Origin: Epithemia pelagica
Taxonomy: Eukaryota; Bacillariophyta; Bacillariophyceae; Surirellales; Surirellaceae
DNA length: 64,000 nt
Assembly: GCA_946965045.2 (NCBI GenBank)
Contig: OX337241.1
Location: forward strand, 1,426,001 to 1,490,000
Direction: 5' to 3'
In this document: positions 21,658-32,813 of the stretch, piece after piece
Numbering within the stretch: the first letter of the stretch is position 1
Layout of the letters: every line of letters begins with the position of its first letter
Made by a program: the position numbers and the translations under genes
Notes under the pieces: model-generated
Told to the model about the DNA's origin: nothing
Databases searched by the model: none
What the model saw: only the letters and a program-made list of their open reading frames with translations

Positions 21658-24459
21658 ATGTGGAATAGTATGGGGGATGGGGGGGGGGGGGGGGGGGGTA
21701 AACCATATCCATCCACAACCAATGAGAAAGCGAGCCGGGCGACCATAAAATCGAAACCATTCGTGTCAGTCGTCACACTAGCAATGATTCTCATTCCACA
21801 AAGACTAAGGACCACAAAACCAATACCATGGGCCGTCCTTGTAAACTATTTAAGAAATAAACCTTCCGTCATCAAAGATCAATGGGTGGGCGAAGATCCA
21901 AATGCGAGTACAGGTGGTTCCATTCTTCCATGTCGTAAATGTAGAAATTGTCATGTATTATTCCACGTCTCCGGTATCTTCCAACATGAAAGGGTTTGTA
22001 ATACCAAGAGAGAAAACGGCACTTTGGTCTCACATGCATTGGAGCACGAATCGTCCATGATATGCCACGAAACTGTTAGAGTCGAGAACAATACCTTTCA
22101 TGATAAAGATCAGGGAAATCATTTAGAAAATGGAGGAACCGATGATAGTGCTGTAGGGATTTCAGAAAATGGAGGAACCGATGATAGTGCTGTAGGGATA
22201 CCCTGGGCGGACGATCGAGAAGATGAGGAAAGAGAGGATCTGCAACCCACTACACAAAAACAACCCATCGTGAGAAAGCCATGTCGGAATAGTACAAATA
22301 TTGCTCATTCCTTGCTGTCATCTGAGAATGAGGAAGAATCAGATGAGGACCAAGAAGAGGGACCACCAGCAGATCATGATGATGGGCTCCAACAAACTGT
22401 CGATGACAATGAGGATGTCCAAGGCAAAGGTTCATCCAGTGATGACCATGTTATCGATGAAAACTCAAAAGACAATCCTTTGGAATTTCCAGTGTATCTT
22501 GAACAAAATGGTCTCCGATTTTCCGAAGATGACAAGGCTTTATTGAGGTTGGCCATACTCCTCCGGAATGCTGGGTGTCCGAAGTTCATGTTCGATGCCA
22601 TTTTGGCATGGATTGATTCTACTAACGAGTGTTGTGGCTCACGTTTTTTCAATAAAAAACATCCACGGCGAAAGGGATTCATGGCGAAATTCGAAAAAAG
22701 AGGTTTCGATTTCCCCAAACCAAAGATTGTCACCGTCCCAATGGAAGTTACAACCAAAAAGGATATAATCGTTCCAGACAGCGAGAAGTCCGTTGATACC
22801 GTTATATTTGATTTTGTGCATCAACTTCGACGTGTCTTGCAAGATCCTGAAGCCACTTCCAAGGATAAAACAATATTATGTGATGACGACCCGTATCGCC
22901 CTTATATACCGAATAAATGTCTCGAAAACATACAAGATTGCCATGTTTTCCAACGTACCGTACGGAAATACAGACATGACAACGATACTTTCGTTGTTGG
23001 TTTATTGTCTTATATGGATAAGACACACGCGACGGGGGATGGTCGGTTTAATGCGGAACCAGTTGTTATGGTACCTTCATTTTTGACGATGTCTGAAATG
23101 CGAAAACCGAATAGACAAATCATCTAAGGGTTGATCACAGATATGGAACGGAAGTCATCTGCGGCCAAATATATCTTGGATAGGGGGTCCCCCTGTCGGA
23201 ATTATCATGCACAGCTCTCGCGAATACACCAAGCTCTTTTGAAGATACAGAATCGAGGTGGATTGTGGATGCGATTACGGATCCATGGGATCGAGAAGGT
23301 GGTGAGATAAGTATTACCCGGGATCATGATAAAGGGAGATGCGAAGTCACAAGATAACATCGCAGGAAGATATGCATCTCATCATCAAAGTGTTGGCCGG
23401 CTTGTTTGGCAGTGTGATTGCACACCTCGGGAGTCTAGATACCCATGGTCCACATGCAACTACCTCTTCAAAAACCCTATCCATTTCAGAAGCCTCCGTG
23501 TGCTTGGTTTAGAAAAACCATCAGGAAACCCAGTAGTTATCGATTCTGGACAACCCGGTATAGATGATCCAAGAAAGGATCCTTGGAGAGAACCTGTGAA
23601 CAATTCCAAGAAAATTTTACATCAGATTGGACAATACCCAGTGAACAACATCTACAACCATTTGTATTTGGGTGAGGGTGTTAATAAAACACATGGGATT
23701 TTTACCGCGGCATGTTGTGATGTATTACATACTTTGAAATCGGGGATCATGAAATATATCATGACTGATTTCTTTGCTCTGATGACAATGAGAGAAAAAG
23801 CCATGTTTGATTTCTTGTACAGCTCTTTCTTCCGAGCCAACCGGCAGTTGGTATTCTCTTATTCTTCTAGTTGGGGGTACCCCAGAACATCCTTCTCTGC
23901 AGGTATCAGTAATGTTACAAAGGTAACAGCCAATGAATGGGTTGGTATCATGTTTGTCTCAGCCGCTTTGTGTGTTTCTGTTCATGGTCATCTTATTTTC
24001 GCTTCCACTATGGCGGAGAAATGGAAAAAAGTAGTTGCAGAGTGGAAACAATGGTGCAAAGAAGAAGAAGAGAGACGAAAGAAAAAGGAAGAAGAGAAAG
24101 AACAGAAGAGAAAGAAAAAACAATCAGAAAAAAAAAAGAAAAAACGACAACGAATGGGCGCTGGACAAAACAACGTATCCTCTACCAACAATAAACGTCA
24201 ACGACAATCGAAAAAGAAACGGGTTGTACACCACAGTATCGCTGATGATTCATCCGATTCGGATGAGAATGACTCATCTGTGGATGATAGGAACGAAGAA
24301 ATAACCACAAATATCAACGACAATCTGCCCGGTCATGTACAGGAAAATGAAGATTACCAATATTGTGAACCTGACATTGAGGTACAGGTTACGAGCGAAA
24401 CAGTATTCGACGATGACCCTGTGGCATATGCATCGATCTGGGATACTCGTCTTGGTTGA
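21658..24459 (+). pseudogene. Plavaka/CACTA-like transposase with two in-frame stops
   Basis: One frame from ATG 21658 to the stop at 24457-24459, broken only by TAA at 23125-23127 and TAA at 23308-23310. The N-terminus has a Cys/His finger (LPCRKCRNC, then HERVC). A region of acidic repeats follows, including two copies of ENGGTDDSAVGI. The catalytic part matches the Plavaka/CACTA pattern: VVGLLSYMDKTHATGDGRF (first Asp), MRKPNRQ, GLITDMERKSSA, NYHAQLSRI, IMIKGDAKSQDNIAGRYASH (second Asp), VWQCDC, YLGEGVNKTHGIFTA, LHTLKSGIMKY, then YPRTSFSAGISNVTKVTANE. The last 140 residues are lysine-rich with nuclear-localisation-like runs. A run of 20 G at 21679-21698 lies near the start. Because both stops fall within conserved blocks, they look like nonsense mutations rather than introns. 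Confidence 0.75.
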
Positions 24460-25313
24460 ATACTGTTGCAATATGGAATCTCATCTCGAATACACGATTT
24501 GATGTTGAAATTTCGTTTTGTCTTTGTAGCAGTGATAGGAATGTTGTTCTCACTGAAGACGTTGCAGCGGCAGCCGAAGGAATCAAAAACGAATTCAAGG
24601 ATCTTGTAGACAAGATTATTAATCACGAGGGACGACTTGATGTGATTTCCATTATGAATGGTAATCAAGAGGGATATACAGAAGAGCACCAGTGTCAGAT
24701 GGGCACATGGGCAGACAGACCGGAATTCCTTGACGGATCCTTCATCTGGAAACAAAACTTCCTCGAGACATGTCTTGTTTGCGGTAAATTCACCTGTAAT
24801 CAACGGGTAACAATATACACATGCAAGCATTGTTTCCGTCCTTTACAAGTACCTGGGTCGTCTTCATCTTGTGATACCACTTGTGCAAAGACTCCCTGTA
24901 CTTCATCCATGAACATGTCCTTCGTATGGGAGTTCTGTATGACTTTAAGAGAGGCATTCCAAGCGTGTTTTGACTTCCACAAGTTTGGAAAAAACAGAAA
25001 GATTCCCTTTTTTGAATATATCCCAGCCGAAACTTGTGGGATCTTGACAAAAACGGTCGGTAAAGTATGGAGAGAAAAATTGGAGCCTTATTACGACGAG
25101 GATACCAAGTGGCGTAGTCCATCTCATTTCATTCACACCGAGAAACAATGGGCATTGTGGCTGATTTCTTCACCACCTGGTTGCTCCTTTCGCAACTATA
25201 TGCCTATTTTTACTGCATGTTATCATATAGCACAGGAAAATCCAAAGAAACACGCTGCTGGTGTACCACACCAGAGTGCTCGTAAGAAGCAAAAGACGTG
25301 GAATGCTCCCTGA
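24456..25313 (+). CDS. unknown Cys-containing ORF after the transposase
   Basis: ORF of up to 285 residues in a different register from the transposase, overlapping its stop. The likely coding part begins near 24530, after a typical acceptor (ttgtctttgtag), so a spliced upstream exon is possible, though no donor of fitting phase was found. It has TCLVCGKFTCNQ and YTCKHCF, which could bind zinc, and an aromatic C-terminal region (RSPSHFIHTEKQWALWLISS). No family is recognised. It may be a further transposase exon or a separate cargo gene. Confidence 0.4.
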   Translation: MNTVAIWNLISNTRFDVEISFCLCSSDRNVVLTEDVAAAAEGIKNEFKDLVDKIINHEGRLDVISIMNGNQEGYTEEHQCQMGTWADRPEFLDGSFIWKQNFLETCLVCGKFTCNQRVTIYTCKHCFRPLQVPGSSSSCDTTCAKTPCTSSMNMSFVWEFCMTLREAFQACFDFHKFGKNRKIPFFEYIPAETCGILTKTVGKVWREKLEPYYDEDTKWRSPSHFIHTEKQWALWLISSPPGCSFRNYMPIFTACYHIAQENPKKHAAGVPHQSARKKQKTWNAP

Positions 25314-25352
25314 ATTTGTTTTTCCTTGGTGATGAATGCATCCAGAAAGAAT

Positions 25353-27342
25353 TTATAATGTTCCGCTACGAATGCCTTGAACCGTCTTGGTTATACCATG
25401 GTCCTCTCTTGTTTCGTTGACAGTTGCATTCATAGACCTGGAACTTACTGCCCAAAACCAACTAATAGTGTCGTTCTTCATGTTCCCATCTTTATGTTGT
25501 TTTTGTGTGTGTATTGACGTTCCATGCCGGATCACACGTCCATCCCATAGAACCGAAACCCCATGAAATAGTTGTATACAAAGACCATGGTATGTAGTAC
25601 CATCATACTCCACAAGAATATTCGGCAAAACAAAGAACCAATTTTGGGAGTCACCTGGGATTGTCTCTGTCCAGATTGCGAATGAAACAGAACCATCGTG
25701 AACATCATAATGTGTCGTGTTCATGAGGTTCAAACTCAGGGTAATGGCTGAGGTCATACCTCCGACTCTTCCTCCGAATTCACTAGGCATTTCTTCGCCA
25801 GCTGAATCTTCTAGATACCGGAATGTTGGAATCACCCCAGGATATTCGCGTTCACAGAACCTTTTTGCCGCTGTACTTATTTTCGGCAGTATCATCGATA
25901 ATGTCTTGTCCTTTGTAAATAATTTCTCGGAAACGAAAGTAGAACCGTTTCCTCTTGCCGCAGTATTACCAACAGTAGTCATAGATCCCAAGTCTCCCTT
26001 ATTACATCTGGCATTGGCCGCCTTTCTCAGAGACCCAGTACGTGTAAATTCCCTTGCTCTGTAGTGTAATAGGTCCAACAACGTCTGGTCCTTCCGTAAC
26101 AGGGATGTCACTCGAATGTAACTAAGTGACTCTGGTCTCCCATCATTTCGGCGTGTCCGAACAAAGAAAGTTATGTTTCCCCGAATACGATGGTCGTATA
26201 CCAGTGGCCTTGGGTGTGTACCGGACGACATTTGCAACCATAGGTTTCGATGCAAAGCACCACTAACATATCTCCGACTCCCTTTCTTATTTGAGTCATT
26301 CCTGTTTATAATCAGCCTTGTTTGATATTGTTCCCGTGACATGTGATGTGTCATCGACTGTTTATTCCCTGGCTTTTCGATCTTTCCCTTGTCATCGAGG
26401 TACACGTCAGGAGGTAAAAGTGGGCTCCCATCCTCCACATCGGACCATTGGTAACATTCCTTCACAGTTTTGCCATTATTAGTAAGATGTTCACCCCAAT
26501 CTAGACTCCAACAACGATGAATCTTTTTCAAGAATGCATTACTTGCAGGTTGGCCATCTTTGTGTCGCAGACGTAACCAAGACAACGGTAGTGGGACTGA
26601 TGACGATGTGATGTTGGACGACCTTGATAGTTCTTGAAATTGACGCACACATGTATAAAAAAACCCCAGCCAAAGGGAAGAGGATAATGATATCTCTGAA
26701 GAGGTGATCATTTTCGTCAAGACATAAATTTTTGTTAGTCCGAATCATCATGACAGGATCTTCGAATATAGAGGACGACACATGTGTTGTCTTTTTCCTG
26801 ATTTCTCTATATCTTGTCCTCGACAAGGTACATTCCAATATGAATGCATTGTGGATCGTTTTAGTTACAAGACCCACCGGGATTTGAGCAACAATCATAG
26901 GACAACATTCTGGTATAATGTTCGAATGACTGACAACGTCATCTCTTGTCTCCACAACATCATCCATAGCCTTGTTGTATATTTCTGGGATACGTGCAAA
27001 GACACTCGGGATATCTTTCATATCGACCTTCCGTTGTATCATATCCTTTTCGAACGACAAACCAAAACAATCTTGATCGTCGTAACTTCCAAAGTAACGC
27101 TGCAGTAGATGCGATAGCATCCTTATTCGATCGATGTCCTTGTCTAAGACAAAGTAGCACATTCTTTCATGTGCACTTTCGTTCCGATGCGACATGGCGA
27201 CCACTGTTTCACTTATACGTTGCGTTTTCTTCTTTTCGTACTTGGCATAGGTCTCCTGTGTACATGTGAGTCTCGAAATCGTCTGATCCGATGCCATATC
27301 TTCGAAAGTGGGACGAATATGTTTCTTCTTTATGGATGTCAC
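25353..27342 (-). CDS. TET/JBP-like 2OG-Fe(II) dioxygenase candidate carried by the transposon
   Basis: Two overlapping minus-strand blocks: 27342-26539 (from ATG) and 26720-25353, joined by an intron or a frame slip near 26.6-26.7 kb. In the second block numbering, NLMNTTHYDVHD gives an HxD pair at H337 and D339, and IRHGTSI gives the distal His at H399, a spacing of 60 residues. The lines around it (WFFVLPNILVEYDG, GLCIQLFHGVSVLWDGRVI) fit the double-stranded beta-helix of 2OG-Fe(II) oxygenases in which N..N..H.D...D and WDGR.I.H(C/G)TS recur, as in TET/JBP-related proteins of algae, fungi and phages. Such enzymes hydroxylate bases in DNA; a substrate here is not shown. The first block (MTSIKKKHIRPT...) is unrecognised. 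The neighbours are the RING gene upstream and the transposase cluster downstream. Confidence 0.65.
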
Positions 27343-27554
27343 CTCCGCTCTAGGATGTGTGCTTGTCGTTTCCGAACTTCTTGTAGTACAAAGACATAGT
27401 TAGTACGCGGATAGAAATGCCAAATACCTGAAACTAGAACGTCTCTTCTCTTGATGGAGAGTACTAATAATATAGATCAGACTTGCCTTTTCGCTTCTGT
27501 GTTACTGATCGTGACAGTAGAAGATTCAGTTTGGTCTCTCCTATTCTTCTCCCT

Positions 27555-30488
27555 TTATTGTTCTTTACTCATGAAACGGAGAGTTTCCAACGGTACACGA
27601 CCCCATGCTGTCTCTGGAAATACAGGGACCGGTCTGTAGAGACCACGATGTTCCTCTTTTGACACACCAACTTCTTCAACTGAACCATCATGTGCATTGG
27701 TGTACGTAATCGAAGCAATATCTCCGTTGCACAAGGGGCAACTCTCGTTCATTTCACGAGGTGTCGATTTCTGTTTCCCCATAGGAACTTGTTTTTCGGT
27801 GGTAAGGACATGACCAAGACACACCCGACAAAACTTGTGCCCGCATCTCTCGATCCGACAGTCGTTAGGACGCTGTCCATGGCATATGGCACAATATTGT
27901 TCGGAGTCTTCATCATATTCGTCTAGGACGATTGTCTTGTCTTTCTTCGCGATTAATTCTGTCTCATGTAGATCGTGCGGTATTAGCTCAGCATGACTAT
28001 GACCACATATGGAACAAAATCGATTCTTCACCGAATTCCGGATGAAAGTACATGTTGGACAATGATAATGAGGACAGTTGGAGGTTTCTTGCCTTGTCCA
28101 ACTCACGATAGAAAAGGTCCGACTTCTATCCAGATCCTTTTTAAGCAATGAGGTCCCACAAGTGGAACAGAGTGCCTCTTTCTGATCTTCATCGTTCAAT
28201 GTTCGTACCAGATCCAAAAATCGCCGATCTTTGCGAAGTCGTTTGAGCGCCTTGTCCGCTCCTGTAATCTCTTGTATCACTTTAATGTCCTCGAATCGTT
28301 CATCGTCGGAATCCAGCACATCTTCCATTACCTCCCCTCGATCTTTCCCTTCCATTATAAACCGGCGACTGCGTTTGATCCTTGGACGTGTATCGTCATT
28401 AACGTCCTTGAAACATACACGCAGAGTCGAATCACGTTTCGCTTTATTGATAGCCGTACTCACGATATGATTGCAGGCCTTGTGACATTCTCGCCTACAC
28501 GATGGCAATTCTTGAGCCCATTTCCCCATCATCTGATCACAGGACATATTAGGGGACGCCTTTGACAGGATCTCGTCGATCACACATATTATTGATACTT
28601 GGGGAAGCGTACACGCACTTGGTGCCACCGGATTCGGATACTTCTTATAAATGAATCTCCAGTCACATCCAACGAGCTCTTCCTTTATATCAACGCTCAA
28701 GAATGATTGGATTTTCTTATCGTCGTCCAATAGCCTTAGTTTCCGTAGACATCGAATCACTGTAGGCCTCCACGAGCGAATATCCCTTGTCGATAATGGA
28801 TCGAATATCAACACTTCTCTTTGATGTGCTTGTAAGAGGATTAAGACGGGATCAAAAGCTTCATACTTGGAAGTGACGACGACCAATGTAGTATCGGAAG
28901 ACGACGAACTCAAATCCATTGCAGTCGTTGTGTCCATTCTCAGACTATCTTCGTCGATTTGCTCAAAGGAAACGGACTTGTTGTGCCATTTATGAACCAC
29001 CAGCACAAGCATCGACCTGAAAATGAGGGGAGGGATCCCCTTAAACTTAGTCGTCTCTTGAGTATTCGTCCGTAGCAAAAGGTTTCGTCTGTACTGGCGA
29101 TGTGGGACAAAAAGGACGTCCATTTTCCCATTGTCATGTTGTAGAGAACCATTCTTGTTGGTACAGCAAGCACAGGTAAAGACAAATCGCAAAACAACTT
29201 CATGGATGCTTCCCTTACGTCTAACGGCACTTTTTTTACAGAGATCCCAAGCTTCATTGATCGCTGACATCGACTGTTTGAGGGACCAGTTAGCCATATG
29301 AATCAAACGGTCGTTAGTGAAAGATGCAAGGTCGTCTGATGGACCAGGTTTATTCTTGAGAGGAGGTGGTTTCTTTGGTATTCCTTTAGGTTTGTCGCTA
29401 CCGTGGTCAACATGTGATTTACTTTCCAACAGACCCACCTTCGATTGAGAGGAAGATTTTTTTGTCGTCGCTTGTTTTCCTTTTTGTGGTTTCTTTTTCA
29501 ATGCAAGAGTATCAAAAATGGAACTCCGATCCTCCTCGGTCGCTGACAGAGACTGAGATGGTGATTTGCTCTCGTTATTTGAAACAGTGAAAATGGTAGA
29601 ACTTGTTGCACCATCACATTTACTGTCTGACGCTCGTTTACGGCGTTTCCTGTCTTGAGATCGTTGTTCATGTCGCCCCTTCTGATACTCCTTCGTCTTT
29701 GTAGCGTATTCCCGTTCCGTCGTCTGGTAATATGAAATTAGAACCGCCAAATTGGAATAGTCGTTTGCGGGATACTTAGCAGCTCTTGGTATGTCAAAAT
29801 AAGGACAAAACCAGCAATCAGGAAGTGTAAGGGCTAATGCTTTTTCAACATCGACTCCTTCCATTTCATAGGAGTCAGATTCCAATACCCGATAGACAGC
29901 TGCCATATGTTGAACGCTCCAAACCATTTCTCGGACTGGTATTGTTCTGTCTTTCCGAAACTTTGATCTATCAGACGTCATGTAGTCCAATATTTTTGCA
30001 GCCACGACATTAAGCCGTCTCTCCATCGAATACGAGTTGAGGACAATATCAGCGAGCATAGGATGGGCTCCAAGAAACACCTTGAGGGATCGAGTAAAGC
30101 TTGCGCTCGACTTTGATCTTGTCGTGCACGGGAATTCCTTGTCCCACAGACGAAGTGCGTCTCCATATAGAGTTTGTTCGAATAGGTCGATTCCTGGTGA
30201 AATAAAACTACCAGCTCCGTCACTCTTATTTCCCTCTTGTTGTTCTTCGATCGTCTCTACAAGTCTCAGTATCTTCGGGAAACAAACAGCAGCATGCGAG
30301 GCGATATCACTGAAAATACTTGATCCACAGCGCAAGAGGGATACGAATATGGTTTCACCTCCATATGTAGTGGAGAAATCTGTCCAATTATCAGTGTTGG
30401 AATAAACAGAATGATACCACTCGATTGTATATTCATAGCATATCAAATCTGGGAAATATCGATCGAAATCTTCTACCGAATCAGCCAT
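27555..30488 (-). CDS. large RING-finger protein carried by the transposon
   Basis: Intact ORF of 977 residues from ATG 30488. Near residues 865-925 is a C3HC4-type RING: CAICHGQRPND, then CGHKFCRVCL, then CPLCNGDI. Two further zinc-like clusters come just before it (CSTCGTSLLK and CPTCTFIRN...FCSICGHSH). Residues 270-400 are basic and Ser/Lys-rich. A middle part (LLQAHQREVLIFDPLSTRDI, later CTLPQVSIICVIDEIL) is reminiscent of a degenerate Ulp1-type peptidase fold, which occurs in many CACTA-type elements, but I cannot place a His-Asp-Cys triad, so this is weak. A RING suggests a ubiquitin or SUMO E3 ligase in the nucleus. It is uninterrupted although the linked transposase has two stops. Confidence 0.75.
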   Translation of the reverse strand: MADSVEDFDRYFPDLICYEYTIEWYHSVYSNTDNWTDFSTTYGGETIFVSLLRCGSSIFSDIASHAAVCFPKILRLVETIEEQQEGNKSDGAGSFISPGIDLFEQTLYGDALRLWDKEFPCTTRSKSSASFTRSLKVFLGAHPMLADIVLNSYSMERRLNVVAAKILDYMTSDRSKFRKDRTIPVREMVWSVQHMAAVYRVLESDSYEMEGVDVEKALALTLPDCWFCPYFDIPRAAKYPANDYSNLAVLISYYQTTEREYATKTKEYQKGRHEQRSQDRKRRKRASDSKCDGATSSTIFTVSNNESKSPSQSLSATEEDRSSIFDTLALKKKPQKGKQATTKKSSSQSKVGLLESKSHVDHGSDKPKGIPKKPPPLKNKPGPSDDLASFTNDRLIHMANWSLKQSMSAINEAWDLCKKSAVRRKGSIHEVVLRFVFTCACCTNKNGSLQHDNGKMDVLFVPHRQYRRNLLLRTNTQETTKFKGIPPLIFRSMLVLVVHKWHNKSVSFEQIDEDSLRMDTTTAMDLSSSSSDTTLVVVTSKYEAFDPVLILLQAHQREVLIFDPLSTRDIRSWRPTVIRCLRKLRLLDDDKKIQSFLSVDIKEELVGCDWRFIYKKYPNPVAPSACTLPQVSIICVIDEILSKASPNMSCDQMMGKWAQELPSCRRECHKACNHIVSTAINKAKRDSTLRVCFKDVNDDTRPRIKRSRRFIMEGKDRGEVMEDVLDSDDERFEDIKVIQEITGADKALKRLRKDRRFLDLVRTLNDEDQKEALCSTCGTSLLKKDLDRSRTFSIVSWTRQETSNCPHYHCPTCTFIRNSVKNRFCSICGHSHAELIPHDLHETELIAKKDKTIVLDEYDEDSEQYCAICHGQRPNDCRIERCGHKFCRVCLGHVLTTEKQVPMGKQKSTPREMNESCPLCNGDIASITYTNAHDGSVEEVGVSKEEHRGLYRPVPVFPETAWGRVPLETLRFMSKEQ

Positions 30489-30599
30489 ATTAACGTGCGA
30501 TTCAATCAGCTTGGGGAAGAAACAAGGAGAAATTTTCTTTCGATGCAGGGTTCCGATGCAACTTGATACTACCGTTTCTCAAGCTTGCGTGATGGAAAC

Positions 30600-32330
30600 C
30601 CTGGAGGGTCTTGGTCCATAGGGATGGAGGAGTGAAGGATATGGGTGTACCAACTTGATGTCTCGGTCCTTCCAGTCAAGAATCAGTAGCAAATACAACA
30701 ATCCAATAGGGTCTTGGTCGATAGAGATGGAAGAGGGAAGTATGGGGGCGCACCAACTTGGTGTCTCGGCCCTTCAACAGAACCACCAATCAAGATACAG
30801 CAATCCAATGGGGTCTTCTTGGTCAATGTAGATGAAGGAGGGAAGGAGAGGGGTGCACCAACTTGGTGTCTTGGCCCTTGTTCCAATCGGGAAGGAGTAG
30901 CAACACAGCAATCCAACAAGGTCTTGGTCGATGGAGATGGAGGAGTGAAAATTGGGTGCACCAACTTGGTGTCTTGATCCTTGTTCCAATCGAGAAGGAG
31001 TGGCAACACAGCAATCCAACAGGGTCTTGGTCGATGGAGATGGAGGAGGGAAGGAGAGGGGTGCACCAACTTGGTGTCTCGGCCCTTGTTCCAATCGGGA
31101 AGGAGTAGCAACACAGCAATCCAACAAGGTCTTGGTCGATGGAGATGGAGGGGTGAAGGAAATGGGTGCACCAACTTGGTGTCTCAGCCCTTGTTCCAAT
31201 CGGGAAGGAGTAGCAACACAGCGATCCAACAAGGTCTTGGTCGATGGAGATGGAGGGGTGAAGGAAATGGGTGCACCAACTTGGTGTCTCAGCCCTTGTT
31301 CCAATCGGGAAGGAGTAGCAACACAGCAATCCAACAGGGTCTTGGTCGATGGAGATGGAGGAGGGAAGGAGAGGGGTGCACCAACTTGGTGTCTCAGCCC
31401 TTGTTCCAATCGGGAAGGAGTAGCAACACAGCGATCCAACAAGGTCTTGGTCGATGGAGATGGAGGGGTGAAGGAAATGGGTGCACCAACTTGGTGTCTC
31501 AGCCCTTGTTCCAATCGGGAAGGAGTAGCAACACAGCAATCCAACAGGGTCTTGGTCGATGGAAATGGAGGGGTGAAGGAAATGGGTGCACCAACTTGGT
31601 GTCTAGGCCCTTGTTCCAATCGAGAAGGAGTAGCAACACAGCGATCCAACAAGGTCTTGGTCGATGGAAATGGAGGGGTGAAGGAAATGGGTGCACCAAC
31701 TTGGTGTCTCAGCCCTTGTTCCAATCGGGAAGGAGTAGCAACACAGCAATCCAACAGGGTCTTGGTCGATGGAAATGGAGGGGTGAAGGAAATGGGTGCA
31801 CCAACTTGGTGTCTCGGCCCTTGTTCCAATTGAGAAGGAGTAGCAACACAGCAATCCAACAGGGTCTTGGTCGATGGAAATGGAGGGGTGAAGGAAATGG
31901 GTGCACCAACTTGGTGTCTCGGCCCTTGTTCCAATTGAGAAGGAGTAGCAACACAGCAATCCAACAGGGTCTTGGTCGATGGAGATGGAGGGGTGAAGGA
32001 AGTGGGTGCACCAACTTGGTGTCTTTTGCCCTTTGTTCAATAGAATCCTCACCAATCCGACCGTTCAGATCGTTGAAAATGGTCTTATGGGATAATAGGA
32101 GGGAAGAAGCAGCGGCAATCCAGCAATCCAACCAGTTTTGGTTGATGGAAATTGATGGGAGAATGAAATGGGTGCACCAACTTGGTGTCTTCGCCCTTTT
32201 TCAAACAGAACCACCAATCCAGTCGTTCAGAGCGTTGAAAATTGTCTTGTGGGATGATAGGAGGGAAGAAATAGTTGCCAAACAGCGATCACATGGTTGG
32301 GTTTTCATGGAAACAGAAGAAAATGATTAG
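30600..32330. repeat. 105-bp minisatellite, about 14-15 units
   Basis: The mark ggtcttggtcgat ends at 31035, 31140, 31245, 31350, 31455, 31560, 31665, 31770, 31875 and 31980, an exact 105-bp period. Looser units extend from 30605 to about 32200. Each unit has the palindrome caccaacttggtg and the block gtagcaacacagc(a/g)atccaac. Since 105 is a multiple of 3, several frames on both strands stay open for hundreds of codons (for example 30981-32330 plus, 31964-30774 minus). These follow from the period and I do not call them genes. Confidence 0.95.
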
Positions 32331-32445
32331 TGGGCATATAGGAAAACGACAAAACGAACTCTCACTGTTGTCTTGTCGACTTGGCTTACCTAGCACCTTT
32401 CCAATTTGAAAAAGGAAATGATTCTCTTTGTGTTCGCCTGTTTGT

Positions 32446-32512
32446 TGTAGCTGTTGTTGTTGTTGTTGCTGTTGTGTTGTTGTTGTTGTTGTTGTTGTTG
32501 TTGCTGCTGCTG
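32446..32512 (+). repeat. TTG/CTG microsatellite
   Basis: Interrupted run of ttg and ctg triplets to the right of the minisatellite. No gene is seen between 32331 and 32810. Confidence 0.85.
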
Positions 32513-32813
32513 TGTGTTTTTTGGGGCGTTGGGGGTTGGTGTGAGTTGGATGAGGCACTCTATGACTCTATCGTCAAAAAGTGATCACAAAAGTGGGAGA
32601 GTATATCTTTTGTGTGGTTGTTGTGTGAGGAAAATCTAATTTTCAGCGTTCTTCTGTGATTTTGTGTCCATTGTTCTTCGTATGTCACTGTGACGTGATT
32701 TGGTGGTGGAGGAGAAATTTGTGGGTCGCTTTTGGAGTTTACGTGCGACTGGAATACTAGGCGTTATATGTGTAGCTAGTAGTTAGGTATCTAGGCAAAG
32801 GTTAGGCTCTGTG

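Noticed and set aside
30774-32330. Long ORFs on both strands (396 and 449 codons) in the repeat array
   Set aside because: They come from the 105-bp period being a multiple of three; open frames occur in several registers on both strands.
30600-32330. CRISPR-like array
   Set aside because: Units are contiguous tandem repeats with no unique spacers.
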